The position numbers and the translations under genes are program-made. Shown piece by piece: positions 26,948 to 35,428 of a DNA stretch of 49,855 nt. The notes beneath the pieces were generated by a model, which saw only the letters and a program-made list of their open reading frames with translations, had not been told where the DNA came from and made no database searches. Positions within the stretch are counted from its first letter, which is position 1; each line of letters starts with the position of its first letter. The stretch lies in the NCBI GenBank assembly GCA_012523035.1, contig JAAYJH010000108.1, positions 1 through 49,855 of the forward strand, in the 5' to 3' direction. Source of the DNA: Fibrobacter sp. GTDB taxonomy: Bacteria; Fibrobacterota; Fibrobacteria; Fibrobacterales; Fibrobacteraceae.

Positions 26948-28219
26948 ATGAAAATGAATTTCAAATACCTCGTATTATTTTCTGCTATACTTGCTTTATT
27001 TGCTTGTGGTGATAATTCGATCACCAATATCAACGACGAAGCCAAAGAAAAAGGCGATATCTCCTTTTTAGTTTTAGATAGAACGGGAGAAGCTCTTGAT
27101 TCTGTAAAGATTCAGCGTATTACAGATGGTAAAACCCTCGTGACCGATGAATTTGGCTATTCAATTTGGAAAAAAATGGAAATAGGCACACATCTTTATT
27201 TGCTTTCCAAAGAAGGTTATGCGCCTATTCGATATACTGTGAACCTAAAAGACGAAGGCAAGGGGAGTGTTGCTCGTGTCCCTGATATCACTCAAAAAGT
27301 GGTGATGCAGAAATTAGGAGCAACTATCCAGGGAACTGTCATGTATCGCGATCCCTCTTCAAATAACCTTGTAGCTGCTTCAAATATTCCTGTGATTTTA
27401 AGTTTTGTAAACGGAAACTTTTCAGTCACAGAAGTAGTGGTAAAAACCGACAAAAATGGCGAATATGTCTTCAAAGACCTTCCAGAAAACTCATCGGCAA
27501 GCATTAGCATCCCACAGACCAGCATCGAGAAGCAGTTTTACGCGCTAAGTACAGATATCCAAGCAACCATTGACCGTGCGAATGAAGTTCAGAATATGAG
27601 TATCAGTGTGCTCAGCTTGATAGCAAAAAACCTAAGCCTCATCAAAAGCAACTTGTCCGAAATCGATGCCTCAACTCCTCTCTCTTTGAGTTTTTCTAGC
27701 GAATTAGATAAAGATTCCATTCATTCTAAATGGACCGTTTTAACATCTTCTGGTATCCCTGTCCTTACGAGTGTTTCTCTCGAGGATTCCAAAGAGATTA
27801 GCATTGAACCTGTATCTGGCAAGTGGGAAAAAGGTGAAATCTACACTGTGACTGGCACGGCTTATAACCTTGAAGGTGGCACCGTATCTGTGGCTCAAAA
27901 CTTTAGCGTTGGCAAAAGTGCTACTTCTGCTCCTGGCCAAGTTAAAGGCTTAGAGGTGATAGATGATTATCCTTATGTAGAGATCACTTGGGAAGCTCCC
28001 GAAGGCGATGTCACAGGTTATGATATCTACTATATGACCAACTCTATGAAGGATTATCTTCGTTTAACTAGCACCGCCAACACTACTTTTAGAGTCTTAG
28101 AAACTAATTTGATCGATTTTATTACAGACACTAGTGTGAAGATCATTGTGCTTCCTTATAACAATCACGGGTATCCCGATATCACTGAGGCAAAAGCTGT
28201 CAAATACTCATTCAATTGA
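26948..28219 (+). CDS. Surface lipoprotein, shorter paralog of the preceding gene
   Basis: The 423-residue protein has a lipobox at Cys20 (ALFAC, then GDNSITNIN) and follows the same plan as its neighbour: two N-terminal regulatory-like sandwiches, an SbsA-type Ig domain (about 220-320) and one fibronectin type III domain (about 325-423, with YYMTNSMKDY). The N-terminal halves align motif by motif (GDxSxTNIN, EAKEK, SKEGYA, GxVARVPD), so the pair arose by tandem duplication, with loss or gain of three fibronectin units. The ribosome site is TAGGAG. A strong terminator follows at 28242. Confidence 0.86.
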   Translation: MKMNFKYLVLFSAILALFACGDNSITNINDEAKEKGDISFLVLDRTGEALDSVKIQRITDGKTLVTDEFGYSIWKKMEIGTHLYLLSKEGYAPIRYTVNLKDEGKGSVARVPDITQKVVMQKLGATIQGTVMYRDPSSNNLVAASNIPVILSFVNGNFSVTEVVVKTDKNGEYVFKDLPENSSASISIPQTSIEKQFYALSTDIQATIDRANEVQNMSISVLSLIAKNLSLIKSNLSEIDASTPLSLSFSSELDKDSIHSKWTVLTSSGIPVLTSVSLEDSKEISIEPVSGKWEKGEIYTVTGTAYNLEGGTVSVAQNFSVGKSATSAPGQVKGLEVIDDYPYVEITWEAPEGDVTGYDIYYMTNSMKDYLRLTSTANTTFRVLETNLIDFITDTSVKIIVLPYNNHGYPDITEAKAVKYSFN

Positions 28220-28241
28220 TTTGAAGTAGCTCTAAATTTAT

Positions 28242-28269
28242 AAAGCATCGAAACATCGGTGCTTTTTTT
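28242..28269 (+). terminator. Rho-independent terminator of the lipoprotein operon
   Basis: A 10-bp stem (AAAGCATCGA with TCGGTGCTTT, one G-T pair), a 4-base AACA loop and a run of seven T follow the second lipoprotein stop by 22 bp. Confidence 0.9.
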
Positions 28270-28377
28270 ATTTAAACCATAAAATCATTTTAGAATTGAA
28301 TTTATAAATCTCATTAAAAAAGATTCCATTTGAAATACGCTACATCGAGACTATCAAAGCAGTAGATTTTGTTAAAA

Positions 28378-28412
28378 TTAAAAAAAGAAAACAGCCCCAG
28401 AAGAGCTGTTTT
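28378..28412 (-). terminator. Terminator of the metY-cysK-rrf2 operon
   Basis: An 8-bp stem (AAAACAGC with GCTGTTTT) is followed on the minus strand by a T-rich run; on the plus strand it also ends in seven T, so it may work in both directions. Confidence 0.75.
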
Positions 28413-28441
28413 TTTGGTTTATGAGGTGATTATATGGAAAT

Positions 28442-28870
28442 TTATTTTAACCAATTTAGTTTGTTCAAGTTACTGTCTGCCAAGTCTTTGATCGAAATAT
28501 TATCAAAATAGTCTCGAACCATTTTAGCAAACCGTTCCCACATAGGGAGAGTTTTACAAGTAGTGTTTCTATCACAAACCGGGGCTTTACATTCTAAACA
28601 AGTGACCGGAGCCAAAGAAACCTCGGTCACACAGAGTATATCGCTTATCTTATATTTTTCTGCATCTTTGGTGAGTTTATAACCACCACCTTTACCTTGT
28701 AAACCTTGAACTAACTGATGTTTAGTAAGCAAAGACATGATGCTTTCTAGGTATTTTAATGAAATATTTTGACTTTTAGCAAGCTCTTTTAATGGCACAT
28801 AAGCGTCATTCCTTTCTGCAAGTTCAATCATTACACGCAAAGCGTATCTGCTTTTTGTAGAAAACTTCAT
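28442..28870 (-). CDS. Rrf2 family transcriptional regulator
   Basis: The 142-residue protein has the Rrf2 winged helix (MKFSTKSRYALRVMIELA, then SLKYLESIMSLL and GLQGKGGGYKL) and four cysteines at 91, 94, 99 and 105. The last three have spacing close to the IscR iron-sulfur ligands (C-x5-C-x5-C), so it may carry a cluster or sense thiols. It lies at the end of the metY-cysK operon and is likely the regulator of sulfur assimilation, comparable in role to CymR. The probable targets are the palindromes at 31171 and 31213. The start has AGAGGT seven bases upstream. Confidence 0.92.
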   Translation of the reverse strand: MKFSTKSRYALRVMIELAERNDAYVPLKELAKSQNISLKYLESIMSLLTKHQLVQGLQGKGGGYKLTKDAEKYKISDILCVTEVSLAPVTCLECKAPVCDRNTTCKTLPMWERFAKMVRDYFDNISIKDLADSNLNKLNWLK

Positions 28871-28914
28871 AATTTACCTCTTTATATCATAAGCATACTG
28901 TAAGACTGTATATT

Positions 28915-29856
28915 TTATGTTTTTACCTCGTTAAAAAGTGGAGTGGACAAGTAGCGTTCTCCAGTATCTGGAAAAATCGTGACTATATTTTTACCTTCGT
29001 TTTCGGGCTTTTTAGCTAGTTTTATGGCAGCAAAAAGAGATGCACCAGAAGAAATCCCCACCACAAAGCCTTCGTGAGTTCCTACTAACTTTGCATATTC
29101 AAAAGCCTCGTCATTTGTAACGGTAATGACTTGCTGATAAATTTGGGTATCCAATGTTTCTGGAATAAAACCAGCACCAATCCCTTGAATTTTATGTAGA
29201 CCAGCGACTCCTGTAGTCAAAACAGCAGAATCGGTGGGTTCCACAGCGACTATTTCAATCGCAGGAATTTTTTCTTTTAAAAATTTCCCAGCACCAGAGA
29301 TAGTACCGCCTGTACCCACTCCAGCGACAAAAATATCAATAGAAGCTTTAGTATCGTTAAAGAGCTCTGGTCCAGTGGTTTCGTAGTGTATTCTGGGGTT
29401 AGCAGGGTTTACAAACTGTCCTGGAACAAAGCTATTCGGAATAGTTTCGGCGAGTTCTTTTACTTTTTCAAGAGCTCCTTTCATACCTTTAGTTCCGTCG
29501 GTCAAATAAAGTTCTGCACCGTGTGCTTTGATAAGCTGTCTTCTTTCTATAGACATGGTCTCTGGCATCACTATGATCACCTTATAACCTTTTGCTGTGC
29601 CCACAGAAGCAAGTGCAATACCCGTATTTCCCGAAGAAGCTTCAATAATTACAGAATTTGGTTTTAATACTGAGTTTTTTTCTGCATCTTCTATCATGGC
29701 TTTAGCTATGCGATCTTTCACAGAACCACAAGGGTTAAAAGCCTCTACTTTTGCAAAGATATTTGCCTTTAAAGAGTAAAGCTCTTGGATATGTTGGAGT
29801 TCTATTACAGGAGTGTTTCCTATTGTTTGATCACTAGAAGTGTATATTTTAGACAT
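28915..29856 (-). CDS. cysK: Cysteine synthase (O-acetylserine sulfhydrylase)
   Basis: This PLP enzyme makes cysteine from O-acetylserine and sulfide. The 313 residues include the PLP-lysine motif NPCGSVKDR (Lys47), the substrate loop EASSGNTGIALA (73-84) and the phosphate-binding GVGTGGTISG. Length is standard. It lies 8 bp after metY and 44 bp before the Rrf2 gene, all on the minus strand, so one regulated unit is likely. Confidence 0.96.
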   Translation of the reverse strand: MSKIYTSSDQTIGNTPVIELQHIQELYSLKANIFAKVEAFNPCGSVKDRIAKAMIEDAEKNSVLKPNSVIIEASSGNTGIALASVGTAKGYKVIIVMPETMSIERRQLIKAHGAELYLTDGTKGMKGALEKVKELAETIPNSFVPGQFVNPANPRIHYETTGPELFNDTKASIDIFVAGVGTGGTISGAGKFLKEKIPAIEIVAVEPTDSAVLTTGVAGLHKIQGIGAGFIPETLDTQIYQQVITVTNDEAFEYAKLVGTHEGFVVGISSGASLFAAIKLAKKPENEGKNIVTIFPDTGERYLSTPLFNEVKT

Positions 29857-29864
29857 AAAATCCT

Positions 29865-31151
29865 CTATTTTACAGCATTAAAACCGTTTTCTAAATCCGT
29901 TAATAGATCGTCGATATGCTCTGTGCCTATGGACAATCGAATAGTGTTAGGTGTAATCCCAGAAGCTTTTAATGCCTCTGCAGACAATTGTGAGTGAGTC
30001 GTAGAAGCAGGGTGAATCACCAATGATTTCACATCTGCCACATTTGCAAGTAAAGAAAATAGCTTTAAACTCTCAGTGAATTTTTGAGCTTTCTCTTGAT
30101 TTCCCTTGATTTCAAAAGAAAATATAGATGCCCCTCCTTTTGGGAAGTAACGATCATACAATTCTTTTTGTTTTCCAGTAGAAAGAGCGGGGTGGTTCAC
30201 TTTTTCTACATCGGGGTGTTTATTCAAAAATTCTACAACTTTTAGAGCATTCTCCACATGCCTTTCTACTCGTAAAGATAAAGTTTCAAGACCTTGAAGC
30301 AGTAAAAAAGAGTTGAATGGAGAAATAGCAGCCCCTTGGTCTCTCATCAAGGTAGTCCGTAGTTTAATAATATAAGCTAAAGAACCTACAACTTCACCAA
30401 AAACTACTCCATGATACGAGGGATTTGGCTTAGAGATACCTGGAAACTTATCGTTAGCAAGCCAATCAAATCGACCAGCATCGATCACCACACCTCCAAT
30501 AACCGTCCCGTGTCCACCAATGAATTTGGTAGCAGAATGTATCACAATATCTGCACCGTGTTCAATAGGACGAAACAGGTAAGGAGTAGCAAAAGTGTTA
30601 TCAACTAAAAGTGGAATACCATGTTTATGAGCTATTTTTGAAAGGGCATCGATATCTGTTAAATCAGAATTGGGATTTCCTAGAGCTTCCACATAAATCA
30701 GCTTGGTATTTTTTTGAATAGCCTTTTCAAAAGCGTCAGTATTTTGTGGATCCACAAAAGTAACAGACAAACCTTGCTCACGAAGCGTATTTTCAAAAAG
30801 ATTATGTGTGCCGCCGTAGAGATTTGAAGCAGAAATAAAATGATCTCCAGATACCGCAATATTTTGAATAGCATAAGAAATAGCGGCAGAACCAGAAGCG
30901 GTAGCCAAAGCCGCAGCTCCACCCTCTAAAGCAGCGATGCGTTTCTCAAAAACATCCGAAGTAGGGTTCATTAAACGAGAGTATATATTTCCACCTTCTG
31001 TCAAGCTAAAACGACCTTGTGCCTGTTTTGAATTTTCAAACACATAAGAAGTAGTAGCGTAAATAGGCACTGCTCGTGCACCCGTCGCCGGGTCTGGCTC
31101 CTCTTGACCTACATGCAACTGTAGAGTCTCAAATTTATAATTATTATTCAT
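29865..31151 (-). CDS. metY: O-acetylhomoserine aminocarboxypropyltransferase (sulfhydrylase)
   Basis: The enzyme forms homocysteine from O-acetylhomoserine and sulfide, with PLP bound to Lys209 in IHSATKFIGGHG. Other signatures are YSRLMNPTSDVFEKRIAALEGG and ASNLYGGTHNLF, which favour the sulfhydrylase over cystathionine gamma-synthase. The 428-residue length is typical. The ATG at 31151 follows AGGAAG seven bases upstream. A near-consensus promoter and two matching palindromes lie directly upstream, indicating repression of the sulfur operon. Confidence 0.95.
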   Translation of the reverse strand: MNNNYKFETLQLHVGQEEPDPATGARAVPIYATTSYVFENSKQAQGRFSLTEGGNIYSRLMNPTSDVFEKRIAALEGGAAALATASGSAAISYAIQNIAVSGDHFISASNLYGGTHNLFENTLREQGLSVTFVDPQNTDAFEKAIQKNTKLIYVEALGNPNSDLTDIDALSKIAHKHGIPLLVDNTFATPYLFRPIEHGADIVIHSATKFIGGHGTVIGGVVIDAGRFDWLANDKFPGISKPNPSYHGVVFGEVVGSLAYIIKLRTTLMRDQGAAISPFNSFLLLQGLETLSLRVERHVENALKVVEFLNKHPDVEKVNHPALSTGKQKELYDRYFPKGGASIFSFEIKGNQEKAQKFTESLKLFSLLANVADVKSLVIHPASTTHSQLSAEALKASGITPNTIRLSIGTEHIDDLLTDLENGFNAVK

Positions 31152-31170
31152 TATTCATCTTCCTAGTTAA

Positions 31171-31189
31171 ACCTACTAACTCGGTAGGT
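31171..31189. promoter_or_regulatory. Operator-like palindrome 1 upstream of metY
   Basis: ACCTACTAACTCGGTAGGT shares the pattern ACCTACTAAsTCrrTAGGT with the second site 42 bp away. It lies downstream of the -10 box, near the transcription start. Confidence 0.65.
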
Positions 31190-31197
31190 ATTAAATA

Positions 31198-31226
31198 ATA
31201 ATAGCAAGCAATACCTACTAAGTCAA
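31198..31226 (-). promoter_or_regulatory. Promoter of the metY-cysK-rrf2 operon
   Basis: On the minus strand TTGACT (31226-31221), a 17-bp spacer and TATTAT (31203-31198) form a good sigma-70 promoter. The -35 box lies inside palindrome 2. Confidence 0.7.
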
Positions 31227-31231
31227 TAGGT
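31213..31231. promoter_or_regulatory. Operator-like palindrome 2, over the metY -35 box
   Basis: ACCTACTAAGTCAATAGGT has ACCTA/TAGGT half-sites like palindrome 1. Centre-to-centre spacing is 42 bp, four helical turns. Confidence 0.65.
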
Positions 31232-31527
31232 TTTGATGTTTTTTTTTATAAAAAGTGATTTTTTTTAAGATATTAATGATTTTTTCGATAAAAAATATGA
31301 TTATATTCCATTATTCCAAAAATTATTGTAGAAAAAATGGCTTTCAACTGATTTTTTGTGTTGGCATGATTAAACTATTTGTTCTCGCTGTAAACGATTT
31401 ACATTAACTCATTTTATGCTTATTCAAAAGAACCAATACCATTTACTCATCTAGTAATTTTTATTTGAAAATATGTATCCAAAAATCTGCCTCGAAAATC
31501 ACCATAGAATATAAGCAAGTGATATTG
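31232..31527. other. Intergenic stretch without a recognised gene
   Basis: AT-rich sequence upstream of the metY promoter. I see no frame, RNA or further operator copies. Confidence 0.4.
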
Positions 31528-31546
31528 AAGTCTTAGAAACGCCTGG
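31528..31546 (+). repeat. Dispersed 19-mer, copy 6 (variant)
   Basis: AAGTCTTAGAAACGCCTGG differs from the consensus at three positions, and shares GAAAC with the copy at 35227. It ends 15 bp before the broken lipoprotein gene's 3' end. Confidence 0.7.
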
Positions 31547-31561
31547 TTTTTATTTGAAGTT

Positions 31562-32047
31562 TTATTCTACTTCACAGTACGGAACATCATTGGGATTCAT
31601 TTTTATATTTTCTTTAAAAAAATGATTCATTAATAAGTTATCATTTTTACTGTACTGATAACCTTCATTTGTCATAGAAATAACAACTTTACAAAAGCCT
31701 TTTTCTGGGATAATCAATGAAGGAAAATAATTAGTATCAAATTTAATAGTTGTTAATGTGTAAGCACATCTATACAAATAAGATTCTATTGACGCTTTTC
31801 CAGGTTTTAATTTTTTTGAAAATAAATTATCTTGGCGAGTTGTTCAAATTGGTTTCACAGTAACAGTAACCCCATTGATATCGATAAACTGAGCATAGCC
31901 TCCGCTGCAAAAACCTATGGGTTGACGAAAAACAGCTATAATTCCAGTAGCATTTTCTAAGGTTTTTTTATCTTTCACTTTAATTGTATTAGCACATGAA
32001 GATAAAAGAATAGATGCTATTAAGAGCATGAATAGTCGAGTTCTCAT
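31562..32047 (-). pseudogene. Small lipoprotein gene interrupted by one in-frame TGA
   Basis: The first part (32047-31844) encodes 67 residues with a lipoprotein signal (lipobox LLSSC, Cys18) and ends at a TGA. The same frame then stays open for 93 more codons to the stop at 31562, continuing with TTRQDNLFSKKLKPGKASIE and a plausible beta-rich domain. With no frameshift, a single nonsense change explains the break. TGA is used as a normal stop elsewhere in the window, so recoding is unlikely. The intact protein would have about 161 residues. The family is unknown to me; a sequencing error remains possible. Confidence 0.7.
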
Positions 32048-32164
32048 ATATAATATCCCTTGAATACAATCGATTATGTAATTTAAACAAAGTTTAGCCG
32101 AAATGCACTCCTTTTATTGAGTTTACAAAAGCATAAATGGCTTGAAAGGACTAGACTCACAAGA

Positions 32165-32315
32165 AAGACAAGAAATTCACGCCATTATGCGCTGGGATGC
32201 GGGTGTGAAAAGTGGGATGCGATACGGTGCGAAAATTGCTACACTGAGCCTGTCGAAGTGCGTGCCAGAAACGATGTTTATCTCTACATACACAAGCCAG
32301 GCGTGTGTGAGACTT
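32165..32315 (-). repeat. Composite intergenic repeat, copy 3 (reverse orientation)
   Basis: Read on the minus strand it has the 19-mer (32315-32297), then TCTGGCACGCACTTCGACAG, GCTCAGTGTAGCA, a TTTTCGCACCGT box and CGCATCCCA repeats. The GGCACGCACTTCGACAGGCT part matches 39244-39263. Plus-strand frames here are by-products of the repeat. Confidence 0.7.
32297..32315 (-). repeat. Dispersed 19-mer, copy 7, overlapping the murJ stop codon
   Basis: The minus strand reads AAGTCTCACACACGCCTGG exactly. The TG before it and its first A form the murJ stop TGA (32317-32315). Confidence 0.85.
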
Positions 32316-33865
32316 CATTTTTTTCTTCTAAAGAGTTTTTGTGATATTTCTTGGATTGTTGCTTCTGCGTCGCTAGAAGAGAGTAATTTTTGAAAATAAA
32401 GGTTAGAGAGAAATATAAAAAGTGCAAGGGCCATACTCAAAAGTAAAAGGCTTTCGATTTGGATACTTCTAAATAAATGCTCGAAATATAGTTGAAAGGG
32501 GCTTAAAATTAAAAAGGAAAGAAGCAATGCGATTAAACTTTTGAGAATGTTATGTATGGGTACTTTGATTTTATCTGTGCCATTGACTTGAATCCAAGCA
32601 AAGACCATCACTAAAACTTGTGTGAGTGCTCCCAAGGCCCCTACTAAAGGGATAGAATGGATGCCAAGTGATTTTGCTGTCAAAAGGTAAACTGGAATAG
32701 TCAATGCAAAAATACCGGTATTTATTAAGGTGGGTAGCCACATTCGTTCTGCTGCATAAAAACTGCGAACCAAGACTGCTTGCACGCACAAAGCGATGCT
32801 TGCTGGTAAATACCATCGCAAGAGGCTGGCGACAAATTCACTGGTTTCTCTAGTAAAGGCACCTCTTTCTAATAATATACGAACTATTGGAAATGCAAGA
32901 AGCCATACAGTAATCACGGCGGGGACTAGTATACTAAACATTCTCGAAATCGAAGTCCAAATTTTTGAATTTAATTCTTGATGTTTTTTTTCTTTTACCA
33001 ACCGACTCATCTCTGGATAGCTAGCCACTCCTACAGAAAAACCAAACACAGCGACTAGGGTGTACATGATCCTATAAGCATAATTCAAGCCGGAAATAGA
33101 GTGGACACCAAATTGCCCTCCAAAACTTCGAATAATAAACTCTAAAGCAAACATACTCCCGACTCCAAAAGACATGGGGAGCATCATTTTTATATATCGA
33201 AACACATCGGGGTGTTTGGGGTTCAAATAAAATGAGTAACGCACGCCTCCTCGATAAGAGCCTAAAATTTGTAATGCAAAAAAACCTACAAAAGCCCCTA
33301 TGGGAACGCCCCAAGCAAAACCTTCAAGCCCTAAATGAGCCATAGAGATACCACCTAATAATATAGCGGCATTATAAATCACTCCAGTGAGTGAAGGGAT
33401 TAAAAATTGTTTTCTGGTGTGTTGCACTGCCACTAAAAAAGATCCAGCAAAAATAAAAAGTTGAGCTGGCAATATAATTCGTCCAAAATAAGTGGCTCTA
33501 TCTAACAAAACGCTAGGGAGCTCTGCCGCACTAAACAAAACGATAAGCTCTCGCATCCAAATAAAAGAGGGTACAATCAGAATTAAAAGTAAAAGTCCAA
33601 GGCTATTTAAGATATTACTAAAAAACGCCCAGGCCTCTTTTTCTTTGTTTTGCACATAATACCCAGTAAAAATAGGGATAAAAATAATAGATAAAAACCC
33701 TGTACTTACCACATGATTCAATATATCTGGAATCATAAAAGCCAAATCCAGAGCATTTTTTTCTAAAGAAATCCCTGCATTTTTAGCCAAAAGCATTTCT
33801 CTAAAAATACCCAACACACGACTGACAAGCAAACTGACAGCAATAATAAAAGCAGAATAATTCAT
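32315..33865 (-). CDS. murJ: Lipid II flippase MurJ (MviN family)
   Basis: The 516-residue, multi-pass protein (about 14 helices) belongs to the MOP superfamily and flips the peptidoglycan precursor lipid II to the periplasm. Signatures are SLLVSRVLGIFREMLLAKNAG at the N-terminus (conserved arginines) and the central FGFSVGVASYPEMSRL segment. Length matches MurJ. The last codons are lysine-rich (RRKK) and the stop comes from the abutting 19-mer repeat. It stands alone, divergent from the SDR gene. Confidence 0.94.
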   Translation of the reverse strand: MNYSAFIIAVSLLVSRVLGIFREMLLAKNAGISLEKNALDLAFMIPDILNHVVSTGFLSIIFIPIFTGYYVQNKEKEAWAFFSNILNSLGLLLLILIVPSFIWMRELIVLFSAAELPSVLLDRATYFGRIILPAQLFIFAGSFLVAVQHTRKQFLIPSLTGVIYNAAILLGGISMAHLGLEGFAWGVPIGAFVGFFALQILGSYRGGVRYSFYLNPKHPDVFRYIKMMLPMSFGVGSMFALEFIIRSFGGQFGVHSISGLNYAYRIMYTLVAVFGFSVGVASYPEMSRLVKEKKHQELNSKIWTSISRMFSILVPAVITVWLLAFPIVRILLERGAFTRETSEFVASLLRWYLPASIALCVQAVLVRSFYAAERMWLPTLINTGIFALTIPVYLLTAKSLGIHSIPLVGALGALTQVLVMVFAWIQVNGTDKIKVPIHNILKSLIALLLSFLILSPFQLYFEHLFRSIQIESLLLLSMALALFIFLSNLYFQKLLSSSDAEATIQEISQKLFRRKK

Positions 33866-34060
33866 AGTTAAAATATAAAATAATACAAAAGCCTATTATT
33901 CATTCAATCTAAATTCAAATCAAAAAGTAGGTATTCACTATTCGCCACAACAAAAAATAAACACCCATTCGATTCGCATCATCATAAAAGCTGTGTGAAA
34001 TATTTTTTAATCATCATTTTTGTAGTATTTTTATTGAAACCTTACAGAGAGCGAGGCCTT

Positions 34061-35116
34061 ATGAAAATTCTATTAATAGGTGGCACTGGCACCATAAGCA
34101 TGGCAATCTCAAAACTTTTATTACAAAAAGGGCACACACTATACCTTATCAACAGAGCCACACGGCACCAAGAACTACAAAACTTCCACGAAATACAGGG
34201 CAGTGGGGCTTTACACCACCTTGGATCTTTTGACGACGGAGAAGAATCCATAGCCAAAAGCATTCAAAACATAGAATTTGACGCCGTTGCAGATTTTTTT
34301 GCCTTTGAAGTCTCTGCATTAGAGCGAGATTATCGCTTATTCAAGCAAAAAACAAAACAATTCATCTTCATAAGCTCGGCCTCTGCTTATCAAAAACCCT
34401 TATCCAACTATAGAATCACCGAAGGCACACCACTTGCCAACCCCTATTGGAAATACTCACAAAACAAAATAGCCTGTGAAGAATATTTAACCGAATTATA
34501 TCGAACGGAACAATTCCCCATCACTATAGTAAGGCCCAGCCACACCTATGATGAACGATCCATACCAGTAGGCTTACACGGAGGGCAGGGGAGCTATCAA
34601 GTCATAGCTAGAATTTTAGAAAACAAACCAGTCCTCATCCATGGAGACGGCACATCTTTATGGACACTCACTCACAACAGCGACTTTGCCAAAGCATTTA
34701 TAGGCCTAATAGGAAACCCACACGCCATAGGTGAGTCCGTACAAATCACCAGCGACGAATCCTTAACATGGAATCAAATATACACCTGCATAGCAAACAA
34801 ACTAAACAAAAAACTAAAAGCTTATTATGTCTCTTCCAAATTTTTGGCAGACATAGGACCCGTCGACACATTAGGAAACTTAATCGGAGACAAAGCAAAC
34901 ACAGTCGTCTTTGACAACACCAAATTAAAAAACTTAGTCCCTGGAATCAGCTTCACCAAACGCTTCGACCAAGGAGTCGAAGAATCCATTCGTCATGTCT
35001 TTTCTCATCCAGAACTACAAAAAAAAGACCCGAAATTTGACAAATGGTGTGATATCGTCATAGAAACTTTAGAAGAAGCCAAAACAAGCGTCCAAAACAA
35101 ACTAAAAACCCCATAA
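34061..35116 (+). CDS. NAD-dependent epimerase/dehydratase (extended SDR)
   Basis: The 351-residue protein begins with a Rossmann motif (GGTGTISMAISKLLL) and has the SDR catalytic pair in YSQNK with an upstream SSASAYQ serine region. It resembles the atypical extended SDRs related to nucleotide-sugar epimerases; the substrate is unknown. The frame extends upstream to a GTG at 33995, but that would add a hydrophobic leader (FLIIIFVVFLL) before a Rossmann fold; the ATG at 34061 with GAGG upstream is more likely. Codons favour A/C-rich forms more than neighbouring genes. Confidence 0.82.
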   Translation: MKILLIGGTGTISMAISKLLLQKGHTLYLINRATRHQELQNFHEIQGSGALHHLGSFDDGEESIAKSIQNIEFDAVADFFAFEVSALERDYRLFKQKTKQFIFISSASAYQKPLSNYRITEGTPLANPYWKYSQNKIACEEYLTELYRTEQFPITIVRPSHTYDERSIPVGLHGGQGSYQVIARILENKPVLIHGDGTSLWTLTHNSDFAKAFIGLIGNPHAIGESVQITSDESLTWNQIYTCIANKLNKKLKAYYVSSKFLADIGPVDTLGNLIGDKANTVVFDNTKLKNLVPGISFTKRFDQGVEESIRHVFSHPELQKKDPKFDKWCDIVIETLEEAKTSVQNKLKTP

Positions 35117-35428
35117 AAGCTGCAAAAACGACCAAACAAATAAAAACACAAAACTAAAAAAGAGAAACACAGCAAACGACCACAGAAGAAATCATCATTC
35201 ATAAAAGCCTCCTATTGATAATGATGAAGTCTCAGAAACGCCTGGTTTTTATGAATAGCTTGCGATTCTCTGTTATTTTAGAGTTTTTCTGTGGGTCTAA
35301 GTTTATGAAATTGAGCTTGTACTTTTTAATTAAAGTTTTGCTAAAAAGCTTGTTTTTTGCCTCACCAAGTCATTTTCTTCTAGATTTTAGATGTAAAAGT
35401 AAATTAAATTTCTATCTTTATATTAGAA
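35117..35428. other. Intergenic stretch before surE
   Basis: Besides the variant 19-mer at 35227-35245 I see no gene. An 83-codon frame (35215-35466) overlaps the surE start, lacks family features and is rejected. The stretch presumably holds the surE promoter, but I see no clear boxes. Confidence 0.4.
35227..35245 (+). repeat. Dispersed 19-mer, copy 8 (variant)
   Basis: AAGTCTCAGAAACGCCTGG differs at two positions and shares the GAAACGCC form with copy 6. It lies 110 bp after the SDR gene. Confidence 0.75.

Noticed and set aside
31844-31846. TGA recoding (selenocysteine or alternative code) in the broken lipoprotein
   Set aside because: TGA serves as a normal stop in several intact genes here and no SECIS-like hairpin is evident; a nonsense mutation is simpler.
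32117-32393. Two overlapping plus-strand frames of 75-83 codons
   Set aside because: They run through composite repeat 3 and into the murJ 3' end on the opposite strand.
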